A stretch of DNA of 61,338 nucleotides from Ilumatobacteraceae bacterium (GTDB taxonomy: Bacteria > Actinomycetota > Acidimicrobiia > Acidimicrobiales > Ilumatobacteraceae). Positions 8,015 to 15,228 of the stretch are shown one piece after another. The translations under genes and the position numbers were made by a program. Each line of letters starts with the position of its first letter. The stretch's first letter is position 1. Where the stretch lies: assembly GCA_025463305.1 (NCBI GenBank), contig JAOBWK010000038.1, positions 1 to 61,338 on the forward strand, given 5' to 3'. Below the pieces are notes generated by a model. The model did not search any database. It was not told where the DNA came from and saw only the letters and a program-made list of their open reading frames with translations.

Positions 8015-8365
8015 GTGACGTCAACGGGTCCCGGCCATGCCGCTCCAGCCGATCCGGAGCGACGTCACGATGCGAGGTCCGAGCGGGCCGACGATGCCGC
8101 GCGGACGCGAGTGCTCGACGACGTCGTGCAGGTCGTCTTCGCCGCCGGAGTGTCGCTCCGCCAGGCCGCGGACCTGTCCGGTCAACCCGAGGTGGTCAGC
8201 CGGCTGGAGCAGATCAGCAGCGATCTCGACGCCATCGTTCGCCACGTCTGGCAGGCGAACCTCCGCGTCGATGTGCCTCTCGGCCCTACCGACTCGACGG
8301 CTCAGGTGCCAGCCTTGGTTCGTGGAACTCGATCGGAACGGCCTGCGAATCCTGACGCCGAGTGA
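8015..8365 (+). CDS. Stand-alone DHp-like domain lacking the phosphoacceptor histidine
   Basis: A protein of 116 residues. Residues 26-85 align with the dimerisation/phosphotransfer helices of the DevS-type kinase at 4788-5942: the kinase's RDLHDDVIQRLFATGLSL matches TRVLDDVVQVVFAAGVSL here. The match continues through DP/QP-VV-ER/SR and DLD. The phosphoacceptor His is replaced by Leu34, and no GAF or ATPase domain is present, so it cannot be a kinase. It might dimerise with a DHp domain or bind a regulator; this is inference. The GTG start follows AGAGAGG by five bases, which argues for expression. It overlaps the next gene by 44 bases. Confidence 0.7.
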   Translation: MTSTGPGHAAPADPERRHDARSERADDAARTRVLDDVVQVVFAAGVSLRQAADLSGQPEVVSRLEQISSDLDAIVRHVWQANLRVDVPLGPTDSTAQVPALVRGTRSERPANPDAE

Positions 8366-8771
8366 ATGCATCGCGTTCCTGGCCACCGGTCGCGTCGGCA
8401 GGGTGGCACTGTCCAAGAGCGCGCTCCCGACGATCCAGCCCGTGCTCTACGAAATGGTCGGGGACACCATCACCTTCAACGCTTCGGGGGGCCTGCTGTC
8501 CGAGGCGGCCGAGCGCGGCGACATCGTGTGCTTCGAGGCGGACTTCGCCGACTCCAGCGAGACGGGCCTCTGGAGCGTCGTCGTCGTGGGCAAGCTCGAG
8601 CTCGCCTCGTCCGAGCTCGGCCCCGACAGCGACGCGCCGGCAAGGTTCGGCACCGACAGGATCTCGTTGCCGATGACGATCGTGTCCGGGCGAGCGACGA
8701 GACCCGATGTGGAGTCCCAGATCCCGGTGGCGGTCCCTGTCGCGGCGTCGGTGGCTGTCCGGGCGGTCTGA
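8322..8771 (+). CDS. Pyridoxamine 5'-phosphate oxidase-family protein
   Basis: From a GTG at 8322 the protein has 149 residues. The split barrel begins LTPSECIAFLATGRVGRVALSK and runs through QPVLYEMVGDTITFNASGG, DIVCFEADFAD and GLWSVVVVGKLE. This is the same flavin-nucleotide-binding-like family as the gene at 6718, at modest similarity. No strong ribosome-binding site is seen at 8322; the 44-base overlap with the preceding gene suggests coupling. An upstream start in frame would add a low-complexity stretch and is less likely. It is convergent with the second DevR paralogue, with no bases between the two stop codons. Confidence 0.78.
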   Translation: MELDRNGLRILTPSECIAFLATGRVGRVALSKSALPTIQPVLYEMVGDTITFNASGGLLSEAAERGDIVCFEADFADSSETGLWSVVVVGKLELASSELGPDSDAPARFGTDRISLPMTIVSGRATRPDVESQIPVAVPVAASVAVRAV

Positions 8772-9455
8772 TCAGGCGTCGGCGTCGAGCCGCGACGCGA
8801 ACACGGCGGCCTCGGTTCGGCCGCGCATGTCGAGCTTGAGCAGCAGGTGCGACACGTAGTTCTTCACGGTCTTCTCCGCCAGGAACATGCGCGCCGCGAT
8901 CTGCCGGTTGGTCAGCGACTCGGCGAGCAGGGCGAGGATACGACGCTCCTGCGGGCTCAGCCCGGCGACGCGAGGGTCCTCGGGAGTCGGGTTCCGGAGC
9001 CGATCGATCACACGTGAGGACGCGTGGGGATCGAGGAGCGATTCACCGCTCGCGACGCGTCGGATCGAGTCGACCAGCACGCCACCACGGACCTCCTTCA
9101 GGACGTACCCCATCGCACCCGCGAGGATCGAATCGATCAGAGCTCGATCGTCATCGAACGAAGTCAGCATCAAACAGCGCAGCTGCGGTCGCTGCGAGAT
9201 CAGCGCTCGACAGACCTCGACGCCACTCCCGTCGGGCAGCCGCACGTCGAGCACCGCGACGTCGGGCCACGCGGTCGGGATTCGTTGCAGCGCCTCATTC
9301 GCAGTTCCGGCCTCACCGATCACCTCGATGTCGCCGGCCCGCTCCAGGAGATCGCGAACCCCTCGCCGCACGATCTCGTGATCATCGAGCAGGAAGACCC
9401 GCAGCTTCCGCAGGACGTCGTCCGCGGCAGTCGCCGTGTTCGGGGTGGAGATCAC
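8772..9455 (-). CDS. DevR/NarL-family response regulator (second paralogue)
   Basis: A regulator of 227 residues, a close paralogue of the one at 6019. The receiver has RVFLLDDHEIVRRGVRDLLE, phospho-Asp in VAVLDVRLPDG, CLMLTSF and YVLKEVRGG. The DNA-binding part has LSPQERRILALLAESLTNRQ and AEKTVKNYVSHLL. All catalytic receiver residues are kept. A 14-residue polar N-terminal extension precedes the receiver. No kinase lies next to it, so it may share the DevS-type kinase with its paralogue. It is divergent from the eRF1-like gene at 9673. Confidence 0.88.
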   Translation of the reverse strand: MISTPNTATAADDVLRKLRVFLLDDHEIVRRGVRDLLERAGDIEVIGEAGTANEALQRIPTAWPDVAVLDVRLPDGSGVEVCRALISQRPQLRCLMLTSFDDDRALIDSILAGAMGYVLKEVRGGVLVDSIRRVASGESLLDPHASSRVIDRLRNPTPEDPRVAGLSPQERRILALLAESLTNRQIAARMFLAEKTVKNYVSHLLLKLDMRGRTEAAVFASRLDADA

Positions 9456-9533
9456 GGATCACATTTCCGAGCAGTGAGAGAGGAGGCCGGGCGCAGGTTT
9501 CTGGACGCAGCGACGTCTGCGTGTGGGTGGTAC

Positions 9534-9545
9534 CCCGATCGGGAC
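9534..9545. promoter_or_regulatory. Palindrome cccgatcggg with a DevR-like half-site
   Basis: In the 217-base gap between two divergent genes (9456-9672), cccgatcggg (9534-9543) is a perfect ten-base palindrome. Its right half extends to ATCGGGAC, seven of eight bases of the DevR half-box TTSGGGAC. The full GGGAC-N4-GTCCC box is absent. The rest of the gap holds no gene. A regulatory role is a guess. Confidence 0.3.
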
Positions 9546-9672
9546 GACCTCACACGACCATTCGCCAAGCGCCATTGGAGTCCTTGGTCTCTATCGAAGC
9601 GGACGACATCGGTGCACGATGGTGGACGAGAACGTCACCACCGCGACGTTCGGTACCGTTTGGAGATTGCGC

Positions 9673-10068
9673 ATGTCGCACGTGCACGCCATCGTCTGGC
9701 TCGATCATCGTGAGGCGAGAGTCATCAGCTTCTCGCTCGGGGAGCAGAGCGAGCTCGTCGTCCACGCCCATCAGGCCGAACAGCGCATCCACCACAAGGC
9801 CGGCTCGATCGGGAGCGGACATACCGCTGACGATCACCACTTCTTCGATGCGATCGCCCTCGCGCTCGTCGGGACCCACGAAGTCCTGATCGCCGGACCG
9901 GGCAACGCGAAGACGGCGTTCGAGACGTACATCCGGGACCGCCACGTGGATCTGGCAGGTCGTGTCGTGGGCGTCGAGACGCTCGATCATCCGACCGATG
10001 CCGAACTGCTGGCCCACGCTCGTCAGGCCTTCACGTCGATCGATCAGCTCGGCCACAGCCAGCGGTGA
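9673..10068 (+). CDS. eRF1/host-attachment-like 'translational machinery' family protein
   Basis: A protein of 131 residues. It begins MSHVHAIVWLDHREARVISF, followed by RIHHKAGSIGSGHTADD, ALALVGTHEVLIAGPGNAKT and GRVVGVETLDHPTDAELLAHARQ. These are the hallmarks of a small family related to the central domain of eRF1/Dom34 and usually annotated as translational machinery protein. Its biochemical role is not established. The ATG at 9673 is preceded by GGAG with an eight-base spacer; an upstream in-frame ATG would add an unrelated 18 residues. It sits inside the DosR-like island, which suggests a stress or dormancy link. Confidence 0.83.
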   Translation: MSHVHAIVWLDHREARVISFSLGEQSELVVHAHQAEQRIHHKAGSIGSGHTADDHHFFDAIALALVGTHEVLIAGPGNAKTAFETYIRDRHVDLAGRVVGVETLDHPTDAELLAHARQAFTSIDQLGHSQR

Positions 10069-10142
10069 CATGCCTGCGACCGGTCGGCGAACAGCGCTCG
10101 GCGCGATCCCGATGGACGTTCTGGCCGGACTCGCCGGTGTGA

Positions 10143-10904
10143 TCAATCCGAAGGCGTTGGGTGGAAGGCGATGATCGTCTCGATGAGTCGCTTCGTCTCT
10201 TCCGGGTCGCGCGTTCGGATCGAGGTCGCACCGGCCTGTTGCGCGGGTTGGTCGTTGCCGCCGGGGAAGAGCGCATCACCGATGAACACCATGTCGGCGA
10301 TGGGGATCTCGAGGGTGTCTCGCAGCTGGCGGATGCCATAGCCCTTGTCGATTCCGGCTCGCGTGATGTCGACCGACGTGGTGCCGCCGACCCGGACCGA
10401 GAAGTGGGGGAGTCGGGCATCGAGGACGAGCTTCATCTTCAGTCGCTTGCTGCAGTCCGGATCGAACTCCCGCTTGACGGCCAGCGGCGCAGCTTGCCCC
10501 AGCGCGGAGAAGGTGATCTGGCTACCGCGATCCTCGATGACGTCGCCCCACTCGCTCGTCCTGCTGTAGCCGAGCGCGGACATCATGTCGTGCAGCGCGC
10601 GGACGATCGTGTCCTTGTCGGTCGCCGTGAGGTCGTGGGCGTACGCCTGCGTCCACGACGACGCGTACCGGTAGAACTTCGTGCCGCAGACCGGAAGCAC
10701 CGACAGTCGGCGGAGCCGTTCGTGGGCCTGTAACCGTGAGAGCAGCTGCGTCTCGAACTGCGGCCAGTCGCCACCGGAGATCACGGCCACCTCGATCACG
10801 GCGAGCAGGTCGTCGATCAGTCGAGCCATCTCCGCATCGACGGGTGATTTGCTCTCGGCCAGTGTGCCGTCGAGGTCGAAGACGACGAGCTGCCTCGTGG
10901 TCAC
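10143..10904 (-). CDS. HAD-superfamily (Cof/phosphomannomutase-like) phosphatase
   Basis: A protein of 253 residues. Motif I is LVVFDLDGTLAESKSPVD near the start, motif II VAVISGGDWPQFE, a basic segment precedes VKREFDPDCSKRLKMK, and motif IV is DMVFIGDALFPGGNDQP. The order fits HAD subfamily IIB, as in phosphomannomutase and sugar-phosphate phosphatases. The substrate is unknown. The GTG start overlaps the stop of the upstream small membrane protein gene (GTGA at 10901-10904), so the two form an operon. It is convergent with the eRF1-like gene. Confidence 0.85.
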   Translation of the reverse strand: MTTRQLVVFDLDGTLAESKSPVDAEMARLIDDLLAVIEVAVISGGDWPQFETQLLSRLQAHERLRRLSVLPVCGTKFYRYASSWTQAYAHDLTATDKDTIVRALHDMMSALGYSRTSEWGDVIEDRGSQITFSALGQAAPLAVKREFDPDCSKRLKMKLVLDARLPHFSVRVGGTTSVDITRAGIDKGYGIRQLRDTLEIPIADMVFIGDALFPGGNDQPAQQAGATSIRTRDPEETKRLIETIIAFHPTPSD

Positions 10905-11095
10905 AGCGTGACGAGGATGAGGCCGGCGACGGCGACGAGCGCGATGAAGACGAACAGCAGCCGCGTGTTCGACGGTCCGAAGAGCTGGCGGATGTGCATC
11001 CGGTGCACCCATGCAAGGTTGGCCGGTGAGCCCACCTTCGAGAGGTGAGCGGGTCGTTCGTGGCCGTCTCGCGGCTGGCTCGTGCTCGAACCCAT
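10901..11095 (-). CDS. Small single-helix membrane protein
   Basis: A protein of 64 residues. About 40 polar residues are followed by one C-terminal transmembrane helix (LLFVFIALVAVAGLILVTL) ending at the stop. The ATG at 11095 has AAGGGGAAC upstream at good spacing; a longer start at 11182 is possible. The stop overlaps the HAD phosphatase start, so the protein is probably co-translated and may hold that enzyme at the membrane. I do not recognise the family. Confidence 0.65.
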   Translation of the reverse strand: MGSSTSQPRDGHERPAHLSKVGSPANLAWVHRMHIRQLFGPSNTRLLFVFIALVAVAGLILVTL

Positions 11096-11445
11096 CAGCG
11101 GTTCCCCTTCGTGGTGCGTGAGTGTTCTGAGGTGCATCGTGCTCGTGTCGACCATGGCGGCGACAGAGCCGATGGTCCTCAATCCGTCTCCGACATGTGC
11201 CAGTCGGCCCTCTCGGTCGCACGCGAGAGTTGCAGTGGTGGCCCAAGGTCGACGCAGCGCAGCCGGGTGTCACGACGGACACGTGATCGTTGCCCGCCGG
11301 CCAGGGTACGAAGTCCCGATCTCGCCGCTGACAGCACGTCGCCGACGCGCGCGGAGCGCACACGGGTGTAGCGTCGACCGCAGCGAAGTTCAACTTCGAT
11401 GCGTCACTCCAGACCCTCGGTCGCGCATGTCTGTGAGGAGTGGCC
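11096..11445. other. 350-base gene-free region between divergent operons
   Basis: No convincing gene is seen here. It must carry the promoters of the minus-strand HAD pair and the plus-strand STAS/ANTAR operon. A 15-base palindrome (11384-11398) is the only clear structure. Confidence 0.5.
11384..11398. promoter_or_regulatory. Palindrome cgaagtt-c-aacttcg upstream of the STAS/ANTAR operon
   Basis: Seven-base perfect arms around one central base, 47 bases before the GTG of the STAS gene. Size and placement suit an operator for a dimeric repressor or a promoter-proximal regulator. The cognate protein is not known; a hairpin in RNA with a one-base loop is unlikely. Confidence 0.4.
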
Positions 11446-11754
11446 GTGGATGACGATGGGGCATTGAAGTGGGCAGAGGGGTTCGCCGTGAGCGTGGAGC
11501 GAACGGGCGCCGGCGCTCTCGTGTCCTTGACGGGCGAGCTCGACATCGCGAGTCGTGGTGCGCTGCTCGAAGCATGTCGAGCGGACGGCTCGACCGAATT
11601 GGTGATCGACATGTCGGGCCTGGTGTTCATGGACTGCAGCGGTTGGAGCGGCGTTGTCGAAGCCGGACGGATCGGGTCGTCGACGGTCCGCGGGGCGTCC
11701 GGCCAGCCAGCGTACGTGATGGACCTGATCCGCTTGTGGGAGCTTGCCGGATGA
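11446..11754 (+). CDS. STAS-domain protein (anti-sigma factor antagonist-like)
   Basis: A protein of 102 residues. The STAS fold is recognised from LVSLTGELDIASRGALLEACR and TELVIDMSGLVFMDCSGWSGVVEAG. The serine in DCSGW is where SpoIIAA-type antagonists are phosphorylated. Such proteins bind anti-sigma kinases and release a sigma factor when unphosphorylated. No kinase partner of the RsbW type is seen in the window. The GTG at 11446 is preferred over GTG 11440 because GAGGAG lies five bases upstream. Its end overlaps the next gene as ATGA. Confidence 0.82.
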   Translation: MDDDGALKWAEGFAVSVERTGAGALVSLTGELDIASRGALLEACRADGSTELVIDMSGLVFMDCSGWSGVVEAGRIGSSTVRGASGQPAYVMDLIRLWELAG

Positions 11755-12479
11755 ACGCTTCGGAATGGGAGTCCATCTCCGCGACGTTCATCGACCGGCT
11801 CGGTGCAGGCGACGGGGCCTCGTACTGCTCGGTGTGCATGCAGCTGCTCGGTGTCTCGGGCGCGGGCGTGACCTTGATGGGTGGGGATCAGACCGGTCCG
11901 CTCTGTGTCGCCGGTGATGGTGCCGCCGCGCTCGAAGACCTGCAGTTCACCCTCGGCGAGGGGCCGTGCCACGACGCCTTCAGATCTGGACTGCCGGCGA
12001 TCGTGACTCGTCTCGACGCCGATGCACCTGCCGCATGGCTGCCGTTCGCCGAGCTCGCGGTTCGGATCGGTGTCGGCGCCGTGTTCGCCTACCCGCTGTC
12101 GTGCGACGGGGTGAGGTTGGGCGTCCTCACGCTCTACGAACGAGATGCGGGAGACCTGAGCGATGTGCAGCACGTGCGGTGCTTGGCCGTCGCCGATGTG
12201 CTTGCGGCGAGGATCGCATCGACGACGAACGTCGGTCCCGACGGCGACCTCATCGGGATGATCGACGAAGCCTTCGAGTTCCGGGCCGAGATCCATCAGG
12301 CATCAGGCATGGTCGCGTCTCAGCTGTCGATCACGCCCGTCGAGGCGCTGATCCGCATCCGCGCACACGCGTACGCGGCGGCGCGTCCCGTTGCCGACAT
12401 CGCCGCCGACGTCGTGGACCGGCGACTCCGGCTCGAAGACGATCGATACCAACCCCTGCCCGAAGATGTGGAGCCATGA
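11751..12479 (+). CDS. GAF-ANTAR transcription antitermination regulator (divergent ANTAR)
   Basis: A protein of 242 residues. A GAF domain (about 10-155: GVSGAGVTLMGG, TLGEGPCHDAFRSG, GVGAVFAYPL) precedes an ANTAR RNA-binding domain (about 175-230: AEIHQASGMVASQLSITPVEALIRIRAHAY). The ANTAR is recognisable but departs from consensus: the usual IxxAKG is IHQASG. ANTAR domains bind double hexaloop hairpins in leader RNA to stop termination; GAF probably controls this. The gene begins in an ATGA overlap with the STAS gene and ends in an ATGA overlap with another GAF-ANTAR gene. Confidence 0.85.
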   Translation: MNASEWESISATFIDRLGAGDGASYCSVCMQLLGVSGAGVTLMGGDQTGPLCVAGDGAAALEDLQFTLGEGPCHDAFRSGLPAIVTRLDADAPAAWLPFAELAVRIGVGAVFAYPLSCDGVRLGVLTLYERDAGDLSDVQHVRCLAVADVLAARIASTTNVGPDGDLIGMIDEAFEFRAEIHQASGMVASQLSITPVEALIRIRAHAYAAARPVADIAADVVDRRLRLEDDRYQPLPEDVEP

Positions 12480-13246
12480 CCAACGACGCACAACGACGCG
12501 ACGACCACACGACCTCGACCGCGGCGGCCTTCGTCGAGATCGTCGCGGCGCTCGTCGACGACTTCGACGTGATCGATGTCCTCACCGGTCTGGCGACGCG
12601 CAGCATCGAGCTCCTCAACGCCTCCGCCGCCGGCATCCTCCTCGCCGACCCAGCAGGGAACCTGATCGTCACCGCTGCATCCACGGATCAGATCGGCTTG
12701 CTCGAGCTCTTCCAGATCCAGAACGAGCAGGGACCGTGCTTGGACTGCTTCACCACCGGCGCACAGGTGATGCACCCCTCGCTCGACCGTGGGTCACCGT
12801 GGCCCGAGTTCGCCCGCGAGAGCGTGGCCGCGGGGTTCCCGTCCGTCTATGCCGTGCCGCTCCGGCTCAAGAACACCGTCATCGGGTGCCTGAACCTGTT
12901 CATGACGGAGGCGGTCGTCCTCTCCCGCGGCGACATTGCGCTCGCCCAGGCGTTGGCCGACGTCGCCACCATCGCCATCATCCAGGACCAGGCCACCCGC
13001 GACGCGGCGATCCGTGAGAGCAGCCTGCAGAACGCGCTCACGAGTCGCGTGGTCATCGAGCAGGCCAAGGGGATGATCGCCGAGCGGCTGAACGTCGACA
13101 TGGACACCGCCTTCGGCCGACTCCGCGCGTACGCCCGCCACACCAACCAGCGCCTCAGCGACGTCGCGATGTCCGTCGCGAACGGGACCACCACGATCGC
13201 CGCGATCAACACCGCGGCGCGCCCGCCGGCACCACCCCGGCGCTGA
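12476..13246 (+). CDS. GAF-ANTAR transcription antitermination regulator (canonical ANTAR)
   Basis: A protein of 256 residues. A GAF domain (about 25-180: ASAAGILLADPAGNLIVTAA, NEQGPCLDCFTTG, GFPSVYAVPLRLKN) leads into a textbook ANTAR: ALTSRVVIEQAKGMIAERL, then MDTAFGRLRAYARHTNQRL and SDVAMSVANG. It is predicted to bind RNA hairpins and prevent termination. It is the last gene of a three-gene overlapping operon (STAS, GAF-ANTAR, GAF-ANTAR). Two GAF-ANTAR proteins made together may form a heterodimer. It is convergent with an ECF sigma factor gene. Confidence 0.9.
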   Translation: MTNDAQRRDDHTTSTAAAFVEIVAALVDDFDVIDVLTGLATRSIELLNASAAGILLADPAGNLIVTAASTDQIGLLELFQIQNEQGPCLDCFTTGAQVMHPSLDRGSPWPEFARESVAAGFPSVYAVPLRLKNTVIGCLNLFMTEAVVLSRGDIALAQALADVATIAIIQDQATRDAAIRESSLQNALTSRVVIEQAKGMIAERLNVDMDTAFGRLRAYARHTNQRLSDVAMSVANGTTTIAAINTAARPPAPPRR

Positions 13247-13278
13247 CCGCTCACGGGTGCAACCTCGTGCGCGGGCTG

Positions 13279-13833
13279 TCAGAGGTCGTGGAGCTCGATG
13301 CGCAGTCGAACGAGGCCGAGCCTGATGCGACTCTTCACCGTGCCCTCTGGAACGCCGAGCCTCACCGCCACCTCGCGATAGGTGAGGTGGCAGAAGAAGG
13401 CTGCCAGGATCGCCTCGCGTTGTCCCTCGGTCAGATGGCCGAGCGCGACCTGGACGCGGCGTCGCTTGTCGGCGTCGATGAGCGCCGTGTCCGAATCGAG
13501 CTGCGCCGGCAGCGCCGTTGCATGATGTCTCAGATCTCGGGCCTGCTGAGCGGTCGTCGACCGCAACCGGTCGATCGACATGTGCCGGACCACCATGTAC
13601 AGGTAGTGGGTGAGGGTCGACCGTGACTCGTCGTACGCAGCGGGATCGGACCACACCCGAATGAAGACCTCTTGGACCACGTCGGCGGCGTGATCCGATC
13701 CGACCAACTGGCCGGCGGCGACCGTCAGACCTGATCGGTGGGCCTGGAACGTCGTCGTGACTCGAATGTCCCAGGCCGACACGGCGACCTCGACGGGGTG
13801 AGCGTTGTCCACTGCGGATCGACTGCTGTCCAT
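13279..13833 (-). CDS. ECF-subfamily RNA polymerase sigma factor
   Basis: From ATG 13833 the protein has 184 residues. Region 2 reads AADVVQEVFIRVWSDPAAYD and LTHYLYMVVRHMSIDRLRS. Region 4 reads LGHLTEGQREAILAAFFCHLTYREVAVRL followed by GVPEGTVKSRIRLGLVRLRIEL. These are standard sigma2 and sigma4 domains. No anti-sigma gene follows in the same direction, and the only STAS-type regulator is convergent. Start choice is moderate: the ribosome-binding site GAGAACGG lies nearby and a GTG one codon earlier is possible. Confidence 0.85.
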   Translation of the reverse strand: MDSSRSAVDNAHPVEVAVSAWDIRVTTTFQAHRSGLTVAAGQLVGSDHAADVVQEVFIRVWSDPAAYDESRSTLTHYLYMVVRHMSIDRLRSTTAQQARDLRHHATALPAQLDSDTALIDADKRRRVQVALGHLTEGQREAILAAFFCHLTYREVAVRLGVPEGTVKSRIRLGLVRLRIELHDL

Positions 13834-14073
13834 CACGTCCGTTCTCACATGTCTGAGCACGGACCGAGGTCTGGAGTCGAGCGCCTGATCCCGGCATCCG
13901 CCGGACAGGCAGAATTGCCCCATTCAGCACTGAATCAAACCATCGAGCTGCCGGTCGCCACGTCCCGCGTTCAGGCACGACGGAGCAGACGCGACGGGCC
14001 CACCCCAGCCCACCGCATCTGCGTCCACCGGGTCAGCGAGTTCGCAGATCGAGCCGTGCGACTCGCCCGCTGC

Positions 14074-14661
14074 TCACGGCGACGGCGCCCCCCGAACGTG
14101 CCGATGTCGAAGACGACGGGTCCGCCCCGTGGGGCCACCTCGACCCGTGCACCGTCGTGGTCGTGGTCGTGGTCGTGATGTGGCGCTGCCTCGCGCGGCG
14201 ATGGCCTGCAGCTCGATGCTGACGACATCGTCGATGGGACGCCGACCGTTGGGGAACCCTGCCAGGTCGCCGCCGACGACGCCGAGTGGGTTCGGAGTCG
14301 TTGCCGGTGGAATGGCCACGTTGAGCCGCCGCTCGTCGGCCTGGGTCTTGCCCGTGAAGTTCTGGAAGCCGGGAACCACGCCGGCGGGGATGCCGGTGAG
14401 CAGGATGGCGAGCAGGTCGGCGCGGTCGGCCGTCAGCGCGGCCAGGTTCGGGAACGTGTTCGGGTACAAGACCGGCAAGAGCCCGGCGAGCTCCGGCTTG
14501 GCCAGGTACTTGGCGAACTGCGAGTCGGTCGATGGCTCGAGCGAGTTCCAACGGTCCTTCGAGGACATCGGCACGATGACTTCGTTGAACAGCGGGTTGC
14601 CCAAGCGGGAGACCTGCACGTACGGCCCGGACTGGGTGACCTTGCCATTCGCCACGCGCAC
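14074..14661 (-). pseudogene. DUF4331 protein remnant (both ends lost)
   Basis: The frame matches the C-terminal third of DUF4331 proteins: SGPYVQVSRLGNPLFNEVIV, then ELAGLLPVLYPNTFPNLAA, ADLLAILLTGIPAGVVPGFQ, RLNVAIPPATTPNPLG and GGDLAGFPNGRRPIDDVVSI. These proteins are usually 400-500 residues and exported, so at least half is missing. Homology can be traced a few codons upstream of 14661, to about 14716, without a start. After IELQAIA near 14200 the frame turns into arginine-rich noise where a (gtcgtg)n repeat begins. A decayed gene is the best reading; the function of the family is unknown. Confidence 0.7.
14154..14177. repeat. Four perfect copies of gtcgtg
   Basis: A six-base repeat that on the minus strand, in the frame 14228-13971, would encode HDHDHDHD followed by GARVEVAPRGGPVVFDIG. 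A His/Asp run before a PVVxDIG phrase resembles a small actinobacterial family, but that frame then runs into arginine-rich sequence. It sits at the decayed end of the DUF4331 remnant and may mark a slippage or fusion point. Confidence 0.6.
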
Positions 14662-14829
14662 GGTGCCGCGATCCTGCGAGCCGGGGACCAGAGCTCGGAG
14701 GGGAATCGGCCTCGATCGTGCGACAGAGGCTTCGGTCGTCGAACCGGACTCTCACCCCTGCTCTGTAGCCCGGAGCGGCGCCCGCGGATCTCACGGAACC
14801 GGTTCGTGAACGGGCACTAGCCTCGGCGC

Positions 14830-15198
14830 ATGCTCGATCACCTCTCCATCCAGGCCCAGGACTTCGAGGCAGCGACACGCTTCTACGACACGGTGCTCGC
14901 GGCCATCGGCGGGACACGTGTCGCCGACTTCGGCGACGTGATCGGGTACGGCGTCGGCCGTCCCGACTTCTGGGTCGGGGTGCAGGCGACAGATGGCGTC
15001 AACCGCGAGGTGCACATCGCGTTCGCGGCCGAGAGCCGTGCTGCCGTCGACGAGTTCTTCAGTGCGGCGAAGTCCGTGGGAGCCGAGGTGCTGCACGAGC
15101 CACGCGTGTGGCCCGAGTACCACCCGGACTACTACGGCGGCTTCGTTCGGGATCCCGACGGCAACAACGTCGAAGCCGTCTGTCACGCTCCCGCCTGA
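14830..15198 (+). CDS. VOC-family (glyoxalase/bleomycin-resistance fold) protein
   Basis: A protein of 122 residues with the paired beta-alpha-beta-beta-beta units. It starts MLDHLSIQAQDFEAATRFYDTVLAAIGG and continues with HIAFAAESRAAVDEFFSAA, then YYGGFVRDPDGNNVEAVCHA. The metal-binding positions of the family are plausible at His4 and the Glu of NNVEAVCH. The substrate is not readable from sequence. The ATG is close to the start of the first strand, as is normal. It is followed 30 bases later by a DUF1684 gene on the same strand. Confidence 0.86.
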   Translation: MLDHLSIQAQDFEAATRFYDTVLAAIGGTRVADFGDVIGYGVGRPDFWVGVQATDGVNREVHIAFAAESRAAVDEFFSAAKSVGAEVLHEPRVWPEYHPDYYGGFVRDPDGNNVEAVCHAPA

Positions 15199-15228
15199 GC
15201 GGCCCCCGGTGGACCTACCCTCGGACGG

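Noticed and set aside
10070..10174. A 34-codon plus-strand frame starting next to the eRF1-like stop.
   Set aside because: It has no family resemblance and no clear ribosome-binding site, and it overlaps the HAD gene on the other strand.
10143..12296. A minus-strand open frame of 717 codons running upstream of the HAD phosphatase.
   Set aside because: Only the last 253 codons match HAD. The rest is antisense to the STAS and GAF-ANTAR genes and arginine-rich. The GTGA overlap fixes the start at 10904.
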